Shown: positions 42,001 through 50,899 of the stretch, piece after piece
Numbering within the stretch: position 1 is the first letter of the stretch
Layout of the letters: each line of letters opens with the position of its first letter
Source: JABMNT01 sp048262255
GTDB taxonomy: Bacteria > Pseudomonadota > Alphaproteobacteria > Rhodospirillales > Casp-alpha2
Assembly: GCA_048262255.1 (NCBI GenBank)
Contig: JBLXFH010000005.1
Location: 62,001-126,000, forward strand
Direction: 5' to 3'
Length of the DNA stretch: 64,000 bases
Position numbers and translations under genes: made by a program
Notes under the pieces: generated by a model
Database searches by the model: none
The model's input: only the letters and a program-made list of their open reading frames with translations
What the model was told of the DNA's origin: nothing

Positions 42001-43556
42001 TACACACCTCCCTGGATGACGGGCAATAAGAACTGGTAAATGATTTCTGCATAGAAAAAGAGCCCGACACAGCCCAGAGCCGTCAACGCCAGCGCGATCA
42101 AACAAAGCGGCGGAGCCTCTTCCAGTCCGGCTCGCTTCCACTGATGCGGTCCGGACGCATCGCCTGCCTGATGTTGCGACGGTTCGGAATGATCACTGCC
42201 GGAAGAATGTGCATCGTGGTCGTGATGTTCCGCAGACGGGTCATTATAAAAACCGCGCACAACAATGGGCACCAGATAAGCAACGTTCAGTAGGGATGAA
42301 ATCATCAGGACGGCGATGAAAATGACCTGTTCCGTCTCTGCCGCCGCCAATGCCAGATACCATTTGCTCCAGACGCCACCAAAGGGCGGCAGTCCGATGA
42401 TGGACAGGCTGCCAATCAAAAAGCAGATGAAGGTGATTGGCATTTTGCGGCCAAGGCCGCGCATCTGGCTAATTTCGGTTTTATGGCTGGCGACCATGAT
42501 AGCGCCGGCGCAGAAGAATAAAGTGATTTTGCCAAAAGCATGCATAACGATATGCATGCCGCCACCGACAACCGCCATGGGGGTCACCATCATGGCGCCC
42601 AGCACAATGTAGGACAACTGGCTGATCGTTGAATAGGCAAGCCGGGCTTTCAGATTGTCTTTGGTCATGGCGACAAGCGATGCCAGCAGGATGGTTGCCG
42701 CCGCCATATATTGAATCCATTCCGAACTGCCCAGTTCATAAAGGAAATCAATACCAAAGATATAAACGGTGACTTTCAGAACCGTGAAAACGCCCGCCTT
42801 AACAACGGCAACGGCATGCAGCAGGGCACTGACCGGTGTCGGGGCAACCATGGCCGCTGGCAGCCAGCGGTGAAAGGGCATAACGGCGGCTTTTCCAATG
42901 CCGAAGATATAAAGCGGCAACAGAATGGCGACAATGACCGGTTGGACCTTGCCTTCCATGATGCCGCCGGGTGTGAAGTCCAGGGTTCCCGTGAGGGTGT
43001 AGGTCCAGATAATGCCGACCAGTTGCAGACCGATGGAAGTACCGATCAGTATGCCCAGATACACCCGCCCTGCGCGTTTAGCTTCGGGAGTTCCCGAGTG
43101 GGCGACCAGCGGGAATGTGGAAATGGTCAGGACTTCGTAGAAGATAAACAGGGTCAGCATGTTGCCGGCGAAGGCGATACCCAGCGCACTGGAAATGGCA
43201 ATGGCGAAACAGATATAGAACCGGGTTTGATTGGCCTCGTGGTGGCCGCGCATATAGCCAATGGCGTAGAGGGTGGTGATGATCCACAAAAAGCTGGCAA
43301 CGCCCGCGAAGACCATGCCCAGCGGTTCGATAACAAACGATATACCAAGACCGGGCAGCATTTCACCGAATGCCCAGGTTGGGCGTTCACCGGCCGCCAC
43401 ATTATCAAACAGCGATGCGACGAGAACAAAAACCGCAAGCGATGTGACCAAGGTGACGGATTCACGGACATTTGGCCATTTTCCGGTCAGCCAGATACCC
43501 AGCGCGCCCAGCAAAGGCAAACAAATGGCCCAGGGAATTACTTGATCGGGCATCAT
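42000..43556 (-). CDS. Mrp-type antiporter subunit, MrpD/NuoM-like (second copy)
   Basis: A 518-residue membrane antiporter-like subunit with about 14 transmembrane segments. LFIFYEVLTISTFPLVAHSG holds the channel Glu and GIGKAAVMPFHRWLPAAMVAPTPVSALLH the Lys, in parts GKAAVMPFHRWLP. A His/Asp-rich loop near 445-475 (HHDHDAHSSGSDHSEPSQHQ) is unusual and could bind metal. Overlaps its upstream neighbour by four bases. Confidence 0.87.
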   Translation of the reverse strand: MMPDQVIPWAICLPLLGALGIWLTGKWPNVRESVTLVTSLAVFVLVASLFDNVAAGERPTWAFGEMLPGLGISFVIEPLGMVFAGVASFLWIITTLYAIGYMRGHHEANQTRFYICFAIAISSALGIAFAGNMLTLFIFYEVLTISTFPLVAHSGTPEAKRAGRVYLGILIGTSIGLQLVGIIWTYTLTGTLDFTPGGIMEGKVQPVIVAILLPLYIFGIGKAAVMPFHRWLPAAMVAPTPVSALLHAVAVVKAGVFTVLKVTVYIFGIDFLYELGSSEWIQYMAAATILLASLVAMTKDNLKARLAYSTISQLSYIVLGAMMVTPMAVVGGGMHIVMHAFGKITLFFCAGAIMVASHKTEISQMRGLGRKMPITFICFLIGSLSIIGLPPFGGVWSKWYLALAAAETEQVIFIAVLMISSLLNVAYLVPIVVRGFYNDPSAEHHDHDAHSSGSDHSEPSQHQAGDASGPHQWKRAGLEEAPPLCLIALALTALGCVGLFFYAEIIYQFLLPVIQGGV

Positions 43557-45031
43557 TTTAATCCACCAATCAGCGTCGTCGCTGCGTTCCCGGCGACCTC
43601 AAGGGTGGTCGTGCCGTTAATACCAAAATAATAGGAAGCGCCAATCAGAACGAGCATCGGCACCATCATCAGCAGGGGGGCTTCCCGTACCGCTGTTTGT
43701 CCTTCTGGGGCGCTCCGGAAATAGGCGACCTCGATGACGCGCCAGATATAAATAACGGCGAGCAATGAACTGATGACAATCAAGGCGGCAATCGGCCACC
43801 AGCCTTTTTCAAGGGCGGCTTGCAAGAGCGCCCATTTCGAAACAAAACCAACTGTCAATGGCACGCCGATCAGGCTTAATCCGCCAGCAACAAAAGCCGC
43901 CATGGTGACGGGCATCTGTTTGCCGAGGCCCGCCATATCGTCAAGTTTGGCAGAACCAATGCGATAGACAACGCAGCCCATGATCATAAACAAGCCGCCC
44001 TTCATCATGGCGTGGTTGAACAAATGCACCAGTCCGGCGGAAACGCCGCTAACGGTATTGAAGCTCAAACCGAGGATCATGTAGCCGATTTGCGCCAGAG
44101 ATGAATAGGCCAGCATGCGCTTGATATTTGTCTGGTAAATAGCGACGGCAGATCCGGCAAACATGGCGACAATGGCCATTGCCATCAGGACATCACGGAT
44201 CTGGATGGTTTCCAGAATATCGACGCCGCCAAAAATCGTAAAGACAACCCGGACCAAGGCGTAGACGGCAACTTTTGTGGCTGTTGCCGCCAGAAAGACG
44301 GTGACGACCGACGGCGCAAAGGCATAGGCATTGGGCAGCCACATGTGAAGTGGGAACAGGGCCAGCTTGAGACAAAGCCCGACGGTCAGGAAGGCAAGCG
44401 CCGACTGTACTGTCCGGGTTTCCGCCACTTCCGGAATGCGTTGCGCCAGATCGGCAATATTCAAGGTGCCGGTCATCATATACATCAGACCGACACCGAT
44501 GATGTAGAAGGTGGCTCCGAGCGTTCCCATGATCAGATAGCGGTAGGCAGCCGTCAGCCCGCGCCGATCCTTCCCCATGCTGACCAGCACGTAGGTGGAT
44601 AACGCCGAGATTTCCAAAAAGACAAAAAGGTTAAAGGCGTCGCCGGTGATGGTAATACCAAGCAGGCCGGTTTCACAAAGCAGTAGCATGGAGTAGAAAA
44701 TATAGATGCGCTCGTGCTCAATTTCCTTTTCAACACTGAGCTTCGCGTAAGGGGTGACGACAGCACCAATGCTGGAGACAATCACCAGCACCCAGGCGCT
44801 AAGCGTATCGACCCTGTACTCAATGCCCCATGGGGCCGCCCATCCACCCAATTCGTAGATGATTTCACCGCTGGCCAGCACCTGTTGCAACAGCGCAACC
44901 GATATGGCGAGACAAATCCAGCTGGTGGCCGTCGCCAGAACCCACGTCAGGAAAGCGTTGCGCAGTAATATGCAAATCGGCGCCGCTATCAACGGAATAA
45001 TGATTTGCAGGACCGGAAGCTGGTCGATCAT
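43553..45031 (-). CDS. mrpD: Mrp-type Na+/H+ antiporter subunit D
   Basis: A 492-residue, about 14-segment MrpD protein. NLFVFLEISALSTYVLVS has the membrane Glu, and GLCLKLALFPLHMWLPNAYAFAPS the Lys of the ion path, in parts LKLALFPLHMWLP. It follows mrpC with a four-base overlap, as in classical Mrp operons. The complex exchanges cytoplasmic Na+ or K+ for protons. Confidence 0.9.
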   Translation of the reverse strand: MIDQLPVLQIIIPLIAAPICILLRNAFLTWVLATATSWICLAISVALLQQVLASGEIIYELGGWAAPWGIEYRVDTLSAWVLVIVSSIGAVVTPYAKLSVEKEIEHERIYIFYSMLLLCETGLLGITITGDAFNLFVFLEISALSTYVLVSMGKDRRGLTAAYRYLIMGTLGATFYIIGVGLMYMMTGTLNIADLAQRIPEVAETRTVQSALAFLTVGLCLKLALFPLHMWLPNAYAFAPSVVTVFLAATATKVAVYALVRVVFTIFGGVDILETIQIRDVLMAMAIVAMFAGSAVAIYQTNIKRMLAYSSLAQIGYMILGLSFNTVSGVSAGLVHLFNHAMMKGGLFMIMGCVVYRIGSAKLDDMAGLGKQMPVTMAAFVAGGLSLIGVPLTVGFVSKWALLQAALEKGWWPIAALIVISSLLAVIYIWRVIEVAYFRSAPEGQTAVREAPLLMMVPMLVLIGASYYFGINGTTTLEVAGNAATTLIGGLK

Positions 45032-45381
45032 GCGTCGCTCTCCTGCTCGAGAATCTCATCATCTTCGATGGATCCATAGGACTCGTGTATCCGGACAACG
45101 AGCGCCAGTCCCAGCGAGGTTGTCGCCACGCCAACAACAATCGCTGTCAGGATGAGGACATGGGGAAGGGGGTTGGAATAACTGGTTATTCCATCGGCCA
45201 AAATAGGCGCCGTGCCTCCGGAAACCTTGCCCATGGCGATATAAAGCAAAAAGACGGAGACCTGAAAAACGTTCAGCCCGACAATCTTTTTGACCAGGTT
45301 ATGCTGGGCAATAACAATATAAAAACCGGCCATCATAAGAGCGATGATGATCCAGTAAACAAGTAGACCCGGAAACGCCAT
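45028..45381 (-). CDS. mrpC: Mrp-type antiporter subunit C (NuoK-like)
   Basis: A 117-residue, three-segment membrane protein of the MrpC/NuoK type. VKKIVGLNVFQVSVFLLYIAMG is the family signature (in part KIVGLNVFQVSVFLL), followed by PLPHVLILTAIVVGVA, where the family is strongly conserved. It immediately follows mrpB and overlaps mrpD by four bases. Confidence 0.92.
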   Translation of the reverse strand: MAFPGLLVYWIIIALMMAGFYIVIAQHNLVKKIVGLNVFQVSVFLLYIAMGKVSGGTAPILADGITSYSNPLPHVLILTAIVVGVATTSLGLALVVRIHESYGSIEDDEILEQESDA

Positions 45382-45825
45382 CTATGAGCGCTCCTGACCA
45401 GCAAAAGCAACAAATATAGTGATAATGGCACAACAGACTGTAATGCCAACGCCCAGTTCAACCAGCAAAATGCCTAAATGCTGTCCATGGGTCGGTTCAT
45501 GGGCAAGAGCGTTATAGCTTAAGAAATTCTCTCCCATTAGCATACTTGCCACACCGACACCCGAATACAATAAAACGCCAACCACGAGGCCATTGCGGGT
45601 CGCCCATGCAGGCACGGCTTTGCGAGTCTGATCAACGCCGTAGATAAGCGCATAAAGAATAAAAGCGGAGGCAAAAATAACACCGGCCTGAAAACCGCCG
45701 CCGGGCCCAAAATCGCCATGCCATTGCACATAGAGGCCAAACAGCAAAATAAACGGAATCAGGAATTTGGAGACAACACGCAAAATGGATTTGCTCTGCA
45801 TGCTACGGATTTCATCGGGCTTCAT
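45382..45825 (-). CDS. mrpB: Mrp-type antiporter subunit B
   Basis: A 147-residue MrpB protein with four predicted membrane segments. FILLFGLYVQWHGDFGPGGGFQAGVI is the MnhB/MrpB signature (in part GDFGPGGGFQAGV). It overlaps the MrpA-C-terminal-like gene by four bases and abuts mrpC. Part of the hydrophobic core of the antiporter. Confidence 0.92.
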   Translation of the reverse strand: MKPDEIRSMQSKSILRVVSKFLIPFILLFGLYVQWHGDFGPGGGFQAGVIFASAFILYALIYGVDQTRKAVPAWATRNGLVVGVLLYSGVGVASMLMGENFLSYNALAHEPTHGQHLGILLVELGVGITVCCAIITIFVAFAGQERS

Positions 45826-46364
45826 GCCTTGACCTCCTTGTCATCACTTGCGGTTTCGCCCATTTTCTTACGGCGCCTGCGCCCACGGCCAATGATTGCC
45901 AGAACCCCCATAGCGGCGGTGAAGATCACAAACGTCTCGCCCAATGTATCGTAGCCTCGATAGCTCGCCAGAATGGACGTCACAACGTTTGGAACCCCAA
46001 CTTCCTGTCCAGACTCTTCAAGATATCTTGGCGCAACATGCTGATGAACCGGCGCGTTCGGGTCTCCGTAGAAAGGCATGTCCAGTGTGCCATATATCAA
46101 TACGGCTCCGGTCAGGATAGAGAATATGGCTGCCGGTACGGCCCGACTGGTGGCGGTTGTTTTCTCTTCGCTGGTGGTCAGGGCCAATGTGCCCAGCATC
46201 AAAACGGTGGAAACGCCAGCGCCAACGGCGGCTTCTGTGAAAGCCACATCAACCGCATCCATGATGACGTAAATGGCTGCACCCAAAAGGCTGAATACGC
46301 CGGTTAAAATCACCACGGAAAACAGGTTGCGGATGCGGATGATCCCAAGCGCCGTCACTGCCAT
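45822..46364 (-). CDS. MrpA C-terminal/MbhDE-like subunit (DUF4040)
   Basis: A 180-residue protein equal to the DUF4040 and following domain that form the C-terminus of MrpA, or MbhD plus MbhE in hydrogenases. DVAFTEAAVGAGVSTVLMLGTLALT is the DUF4040 hallmark (in part DVAFTEAAVGAG), and ILASYRGYDTLGETFVIFTA matches the MbhE-like part. ATG 46364 would cut transmembrane segment 1 in half. In frame upstream are only a few codons before a stop, with no ATG, GTG or TTG; a CTG at 46391-46389 overlapping the mrpG stop (CTGA) gives a full first segment and may be the real start. Confidence 0.82.
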   Translation of the reverse strand: MAVTALGIIRIRNLFSVVILTGVFSLLGAAIYVIMDAVDVAFTEAAVGAGVSTVLMLGTLALTTSEEKTTATSRAVPAAIFSILTGAVLIYGTLDMPFYGDPNAPVHQHVAPRYLEESGQEVGVPNVVTSILASYRGYDTLGETFVIFTAAMGVLAIIGRGRRRRKKMGETASDDKEVKA

Positions 46365-46387
46365 GAAGGCGAGCAGGACAATAATAA

Positions 46388-46732
46388 TCAGGTCTTCGAT
46401 GGGTCGGCCCCCCCGTCTTTTGGGTTTTCTTCAACAACTTGCGGGACCAATCCACCGCTGAGCGCCGCACGCGCCAGCGCATGCGTTGAGGTCGGGCTGG
46501 TGAAAAAGATAAATGCCAGTATCAGCAGGAGCTTGGCGGTAATCAGGGTGAAGCCAGCCTGAAACATCAAGCCGATGAGAATAAGACCGACGCCCATTGT
46601 ATCGATCAGGCTGGCACCATGCATCCGGGTATACATGTCCGGCAGGCGAATAAGACCGATGCCGCCTATCAGACAAAAGATGCCGCCGCCGATGATGCAG
46701 GCCCAGCTTGCAATATCTAGGAGCAGGTCCAT
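46388..46732 (-). CDS. mrpG: Mrp-type antiporter subunit G
   Basis: A 114-residue MrpG protein with three membrane segments. GGIFCLIGGIGLIRLPDMYTRMHGAS is the family signature (in part GLIRLPDMYTRMHG). ATG 46732 overlaps the mrpF stop in TGATG with GGAGA upstream. The last 20 residues are hydrophilic and include a run of seven G bases in the DNA near 46405. Confidence 0.92.
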   Translation of the reverse strand: MDLLLDIASWACIIGGGIFCLIGGIGLIRLPDMYTRMHGASLIDTMGVGLILIGLMFQAGFTLITAKLLLILAFIFFTSPTSTHALARAALSGGLVPQVVEENPKDGGADPSKT

Positions 46733-47022
46733 CAAATGTCTCCCCGCTCGTGTTCGTCGGTCGGGTGTCCCATATGGTCGTGGGTGACAAATTTTGTGAC
46801 GGCAATGGTCCCAATAAAATTGATCAAGGCGTAAACCAGGGCCAGATCGAGAAATTCCGGTCGTCCTGTCATAAACCCATGAACGGCAATCAGGACAACG
46901 GTTAGCGTGCCAAACGCATTGATGCTCAGGATGCGGTCATAAACACTTGGCCCTTTAAGGGACCGCGTCAACGCCAGGGCCATAGTGACCAGGACAGCTG
47001 CGCCAGCGACGATAAACATCAT
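46732..47022 (-). CDS. mrpF: Mrp-type antiporter subunit F
   Basis: A 96-residue MrpF protein with three membrane segments. LTRSLKGPSVYDRILSINAFGT is diagnostic (in part GPSVYDRILSINAFG). It overlaps mrpE by four bases (ATGA) and mrpG by one. Confidence 0.92.
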   Translation of the reverse strand: MMFIVAGAAVLVTMALALTRSLKGPSVYDRILSINAFGTLTVVLIAVHGFMTGRPEFLDLALVYALINFIGTIAVTKFVTHDHMGHPTDEHERGDI

Positions 47023-47573
47023 GTTTCGCTCTCCGGCTTTCCCAGTTTGTCTTCCGGATGGTCCTGAAGGGCCGGTTGCCTTAAAGCAGAGGGCCCGCCT
47101 TTACCTAATTCCAAAGCGGTGACCTTGCGGTCCATTTCTCCGCTTTCCAACCCTTCCTTCGAGCCTTGTGTCAGTGAATGGATCAGGAAATGCTCGTTTT
47201 CCGTATCAAGAGTCACGGTGCCGGGGGTCAGGGTTATGGAATTGGCGTAGGTAACGCGCCCAACCTCAGATTTTTGAGAGGCTTCGACCCACATCAAACG
47301 GGGGCGAAGGGATAAGTCGTTTTTGACAATGGCTTTGGCGACATCCCAGTTGGCCAGGACAATTTCCCAGAACAGCCAAGGAAAATAGGAGAGGCTGCCA
47401 AAAGCCAGATGAATGGGGTGGGTCTCATGATCGATGGTATCCATGCGGTGGCAGATCCACAGGATAAAAAGGATGGAACCTGCGCCCAAACCCAAAATCA
47501 AGGTCAGGGTATAGCCGGAAAGGATCCACCAGACACCGCTTAAAACAACTGCTAAACTGACTGCATGTAGCAA
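47019..47573 (-). CDS. mrpE: Mrp-type antiporter subunit E
   Basis: A 184-residue MrpE protein: two membrane segments near the N-terminus, then a cytoplasmic domain with YFPWLFWEIVLANWDVAK and NSITLTPGTVTLD, both hallmarks. The start appears to be TTG 47573, since no ATG or GTG is in frame upstream of the conserved hydrophobic segment. It is the first gene of the ten-gene operon. The C-terminal 30 residues are hydrophilic and not conserved in the family. Confidence 0.9.
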   Translation of the reverse strand: MLHAVSLAVVLSGVWWILSGYTLTLILGLGAGSILFILWICHRMDTIDHETHPIHLAFGSLSYFPWLFWEIVLANWDVAKAIVKNDLSLRPRLMWVEASQKSEVGRVTYANSITLTPGTVTLDTENEHFLIHSLTQGSKEGLESGEMDRKVTALELGKGGPSALRQPALQDHPEDKLGKPESET

Positions 47574-47737
47574 GAGCCAATTCCCATCTTTCGTCCACTG
47601 TTTATATACACCGTGATATTTATATATGATTATGCGGTGCTTTGATATTGGAGGAAGATAAAATCGACTACCGTGGTATACCAGTAAAAATCTTTAAAAA
47701 ATTAAAATTTTGTTGATTTTTTTCGAAACCCATCTGG

Positions 47738-48253
47738 GTGATTGGTCATAAGGCATTGAAAAAAAACAATAAAAATAGAAAACCACAAACAGTTAAGCTC
47801 ATTCCGAGGTCCGTGTTCCTGCTCTTGTTTGCTGTTTTGCTTTGGTCAAATGGTTCGCAATCAGGTGAATATTTCCGCAAGTCACCACTGCGGATTCTGT
47901 CTGCCGGCCAAACGCATTCCTTCATTGTCGAAGTGGCAGAAACAGCATCGCAGCGGTCGCAAGGACTGCAGGGGCGTCAGTCCATGGCTGCGAATCAGGG
48001 GATGCTGTTTGATTTTAAAAAAGCCGTTCCCGTGACGATGTGGATGAAAAATACGATTCTTTCGCTTGATATGTTCTTTATCAGCGAAAACGGCACGATT
48101 GTTAACATTGCCCGCAATACGGAGCCTTTTTCGCTTGGCTATATCAATTCAGCCGGACCTGTGAAAGGCGTGCTGGAAGTTTTGTCCGGCACAGCAAAAC
48201 GCTTAGGGATTCGGGCAGGAGACAGGGTCGATCATCCCATGTTCAATCGATAG
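47738..48253 (+). CDS. DUF192 family exported protein
   Basis: A protein of up to 171 residues with an N-terminal basic and hydrophobic signal (VFLLLFAVLLWSNG) and a DUF192 domain: SFIVEVAETASQRSQGLQGR, GMLFDFKKAVPVTMWMKNTILSLDMFFI, and VLEVLSGTAKRLGIRAGD. In part MWMKNTILSLDMFF is the signature. Function unknown. The GTG start at 47738 is weakly supported; TTG 47756 with AAGG upstream is possible. It is divergent from the Mrp operon across an AT-rich spacer (47574-47737) that presumably holds both promoters. Confidence 0.82.
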   Translation: MIGHKALKKNNKNRKPQTVKLIPRSVFLLLFAVLLWSNGSQSGEYFRKSPLRILSAGQTHSFIVEVAETASQRSQGLQGRQSMAANQGMLFDFKKAVPVTMWMKNTILSLDMFFISENGTIVNIARNTEPFSLGYINSAGPVKGVLEVLSGTAKRLGIRAGDRVDHPMFNR

Positions 48254-48280
48254 CATTGTTGGCCGTCTTGATTTCCACGA

Positions 48281-48802
48281 TCAGCCTTTGAGCAGGGATT
48301 GTTTGTAGTCGTCATTATCGATCAGGTGGCTGATGAGAGTGACGATGTTTGTTACCTTGTCCGCATCGTTCGAGATGGGCAGGCGTAACTGCACCTGAAA
48401 CAATTTCATGTCCTGTGCTGACTTGCTCCCGAGTAGATAAAGCCTCGGTTGTTTGAGCTCTATATACTGCTCCAGGGACCTGCGAATGGCGACAGCGAGA
48501 CTCTGACTCTCCATTTCATCCGTTGTCTTTCCCGTGTATTCGCGGTCCCAAAGCCGGACAAAATGGGTGCCGTAATATCGGTAGCGAAAAGCCAGTGGAT
48601 TGCGCTCAACATCTTTCACCAATGTGCTGTGCAACAGGCTGGGGGGGATTTTCATCATGTCGAATTCGGCCCATGTCGGAGCGAATCGATGGCCCGTGAT
48701 TTCCTGCCAATAGGTGTAGACGGGCCGCATGTCTTCCGGCATTTCGTCAAGCGGACGTTCCGTATACTCAACGGGTTGGTCGTATAAATGCAAATTACTC
48801 AA
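48281..48802 (-). CDS. PAS-domain protein (PAS_5/DUF1457 type)
   Basis: A 173-residue single-domain protein of the PAS_5 type common in Rhodospirillales and relatives. Features are YTYWQEITGHRFAPTWAEFD, IPPSLLHSTLVKDVERNPLAFRYRYYGTHFV (in part RYRYYGTHFV) and a terminal beta-sheet. No output domain, so it may be a small sensory or partner protein. Starts with TTG on this reading; no strong ribosome site. Convergent with DUF192. Confidence 0.72.
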   Translation of the reverse strand: MSNLHLYDQPVEYTERPLDEMPEDMRPVYTYWQEITGHRFAPTWAEFDMMKIPPSLLHSTLVKDVERNPLAFRYRYYGTHFVRLWDREYTGKTTDEMESQSLAVAIRRSLEQYIELKQPRLYLLGSKSAQDMKLFQVQLRLPISNDADKVTNIVTLISHLIDNDDYKQSLLKG

Positions 48803-48990
48803 TAGGCTATTTCTATAAGTTTAATGTTGGCACTCAAATTCGCCAAAAGATACTTCCTGAACAATTAAGGACTTTCAATGGTTTATTTGCAGGGCCGACC
48901 AAGAAATAGTGGGCGGGTGGCGATTAGTTCCTGAAACTTGATTTTAGGGGCTTGCTTATGGAGAGGGGAGCGCCTAATAAACCGCCTTGT

Positions 48991-49067
48991 CGGGGTGTAG
49001 CTCAGCCTGGTAGAGCACGCGCTTTGGGAGCGTGAGGCCGGAGGTTCGAATCCTCTCGCCCCGACCA
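48991..49067 (+). tRNA. tRNA-Pro (UGG)
   Basis: A 77-base cloverleaf including encoded CCA. The acceptor CGGGGTG pairs with CGCCCCG, the anticodon loop is TTTGGGA giving UGG, and the T arm is GGAGGTTCGAATCCTCT. The anticodon stem has one G-U pair. It lies 48 bases before the complex I subunit gene. Confidence 0.97.
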
Positions 49068-49115
49068 TTTTTGGTAGCCATTTTCATGTCCATCATTCCT
49101 TTTGAGGAGTTTGAG

Positions 49116-49415
49116 ATGACCCAATGCCGAATATACCAGCCAACAAAAAATGCCATGCAGTCTGGCCGTGCGACGCTCGGAACCTGGGTTCTTGAATATG
49201 AGCCTGCGGAAGCAAAACAGGCAGACCCCCTGATGGGCTGGATCGGATCCGGTGATATGAATGGCCAGATAAAACTGAAATTTCCCAATAAGGCTCAAGC
49301 TATTGCCTATGCAAAACATAAAGGCCTAGCTTATCGCGTTCAGGAAGCCAAAACCCGCAAAATAAAACCGAAAAGCTATGCTGAAAACTACAGCCCTCGG
49401 TTCCGCTTTTCCTGA
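49116..49415 (+). CDS. ETC complex I subunit, NDUFS4-like
   Basis: A 99-residue homologue of the eukaryotic 18-kDa complex I subunit NDUFS4, found in alphaproteobacteria as a peripheral subunit near the NADH module. RIYQPTKNAMQSGRATLGTWVLEYEP and DPLMGWIGSGDMNGQIKLKFPNKAQAIAYAKHKG match the family closely (in parts MQSGRA and GWIGSGDM). ATG 49116 has GAGGAG upstream. Other nuo genes are not in the window, as usual for this gene. Right after tRNA-Pro. Confidence 0.9.
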   Translation: MTQCRIYQPTKNAMQSGRATLGTWVLEYEPAEAKQADPLMGWIGSGDMNGQIKLKFPNKAQAIAYAKHKGLAYRVQEAKTRKIKPKSYAENYSPRFRFS

Positions 49416-49675
49416 ATCATTACAAGGTATAGAAGTGCGTTTCTGCCGGAATATGGGCGCAGTTGAGCTTTTCGTCGATTAGGGTTACAATAATACGTCA
49501 GTTTGACAAACCTTGCGGCAAGAAATGCCGATAAGGTGGGGTTGTGTTGTTTCATGCGAGAACTGCGTGAGATGGCGGTCTGTTTAACCAAAAGGTATAA
49601 AACAAGGCTGAAACAACTCCGAAATAGCCTGAATGGCAGGTATCTGCTGTTTGGGGCCTCAGGAGGGGTATGCGA

Positions 49676-50821
49676 ATGGCTGATTTTCCAATTGTCAGTG
49701 CGCGTCTGCGCACAACTCTTATTGGGTTGCAACAAGCCAAAGAGCTCATTGAAATCTCATCAAAGCGTGTTTCTACCGGTCTCAAGGTGTCGAGCCCGCT
49801 AGAAGGCGTTAGCGCTTATTTTGATGCCAGTTCATTGAGCAGCCGCGCCGGCCGGTTGCTGACGATCAAGGACGAAATCACCAACGGCGCGGTGGTCACA
49901 GCGGGAACCGTCGCAGCGATTGATGAAATCATAGACCTGATCGCGTCTCTCAAGGCGGAAGCCAACACGGCATTGGGCGTTTCCACAACCATCACATCCA
50001 ACACGGTGACAACGGCCTCTGCCGATATCACGGATACCATCGCAGGTGCTGCGGATGATGACGCGTTCACCATTGCGCATGACGGGGTGACGACCACTAT
50101 CACCAATTCTGCTGGGTCGACGTTCACCTCCCTTGCAGCACAGATTAACGCCATCAGCGGATTAACGGCAACGGTTTCTGATGGCGAGGGGATTGAAATC
50201 ACCGCCGTTGATGGCAGGGATATAACAATAACGGATACTGTCAATGATTTGGCGGCGGACCTAGGGATTGAGTCGTCAACGAACGGAACCTTCGTTTCCA
50301 GTGCGACCCGTGAAGTGGCCGAGACGAATTTTGATGAACTCCGCGACCAAATTTCCGCTGTCATAGGAGGCGCGACGTTTTTGGGAACAAACCTGATCAG
50401 CAGTTCGCCGGGGACCCTGATTGTTCAGTTATCGGATAACGCCGACAGTAAAATCACGATTTCCGGCGTTTCCACCAGTGCTGATTCCCTGAGTATTACT
50501 GCTGTTGATTCGGCTGGCAGTTTTTCGACCAATGCCGGGATCGAAACGACGCTTGATGAACTGGATGCGGCGCTGGTCACACTGGAATCAACCAAACGCA
50601 GCTTCGAGAACAAAGATTTAATATTGGATTCCAGAACCGATTTCGTGCAAAATATCATCGATTTGCTAGGAGAAGGGGCGAACAAGCTCACCGGAGCGGA
50701 TTTACAGGAAGAATCGGCAACCATCCTGGCCTTACAAACCCGCCACGATCTCGCCATTGTTCAGGTTGAATCCGTATTCGAGAGCGACAAGTCTCTAACT
50801 GAACTGTTGCAGCTTAACTAG
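49676..50821 (+). CDS. Flagellin-like protein
   Basis: A 381-residue flagellar filament-type protein. The N-terminal D0/D1 segment (SSKRVSTGLKVSSPLEGVSAYF) and the C-terminal helix (TILALQTRHDLAIVQVESVFESD) resemble flagellin ends. The middle (about 100-290) is rich in Thr, Ser, Asp and Ala with short beta repeats (ITDTIAGAADD, ITNSAGSTFTSL, ITISGVSTSADSLSI), as in surface-exposed D2/D3 regions. ATG 49676 has AGGAGGG eight bases upstream. FlaF follows 78 bases later. The 254-base upstream region holds no other gene and no clear sigma-54 site. Confidence 0.8.
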   Translation: MADFPIVSARLRTTLIGLQQAKELIEISSKRVSTGLKVSSPLEGVSAYFDASSLSSRAGRLLTIKDEITNGAVVTAGTVAAIDEIIDLIASLKAEANTALGVSTTITSNTVTTASADITDTIAGAADDDAFTIAHDGVTTTITNSAGSTFTSLAAQINAISGLTATVSDGEGIEITAVDGRDITITDTVNDLAADLGIESSTNGTFVSSATREVAETNFDELRDQISAVIGGATFLGTNLISSSPGTLIVQLSDNADSKITISGVSTSADSLSITAVDSAGSFSTNAGIETTLDELDAALVTLESTKRSFENKDLILDSRTDFVQNIIDLLGEGANKLTGADLQEESATILALQTRHDLAIVQVESVFESDKSLTELLQLN

Positions 50822-50899
50822 TAAGGACAAGCGCCAGGGCAAATTCAGGTTCCAGAAGGGTACCATACTGTTGTTTAAACGTAATGGAGCCCGGGAATC

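Noticed and set aside
42711..43631. 306-residue open frame opposite the second MrpD-like gene
   Set aside because: Antisense shadow: rich in His, Gln and Asn, no membrane segments or family motifs, and it lies within a well-supported gene.
49630..49650. TGGCAGGTATCTGCT as sigma-54 promoter for the flagellin
   Set aside because: The GG and GC elements are one base too close; the spacing required by sigma-54 is strict.
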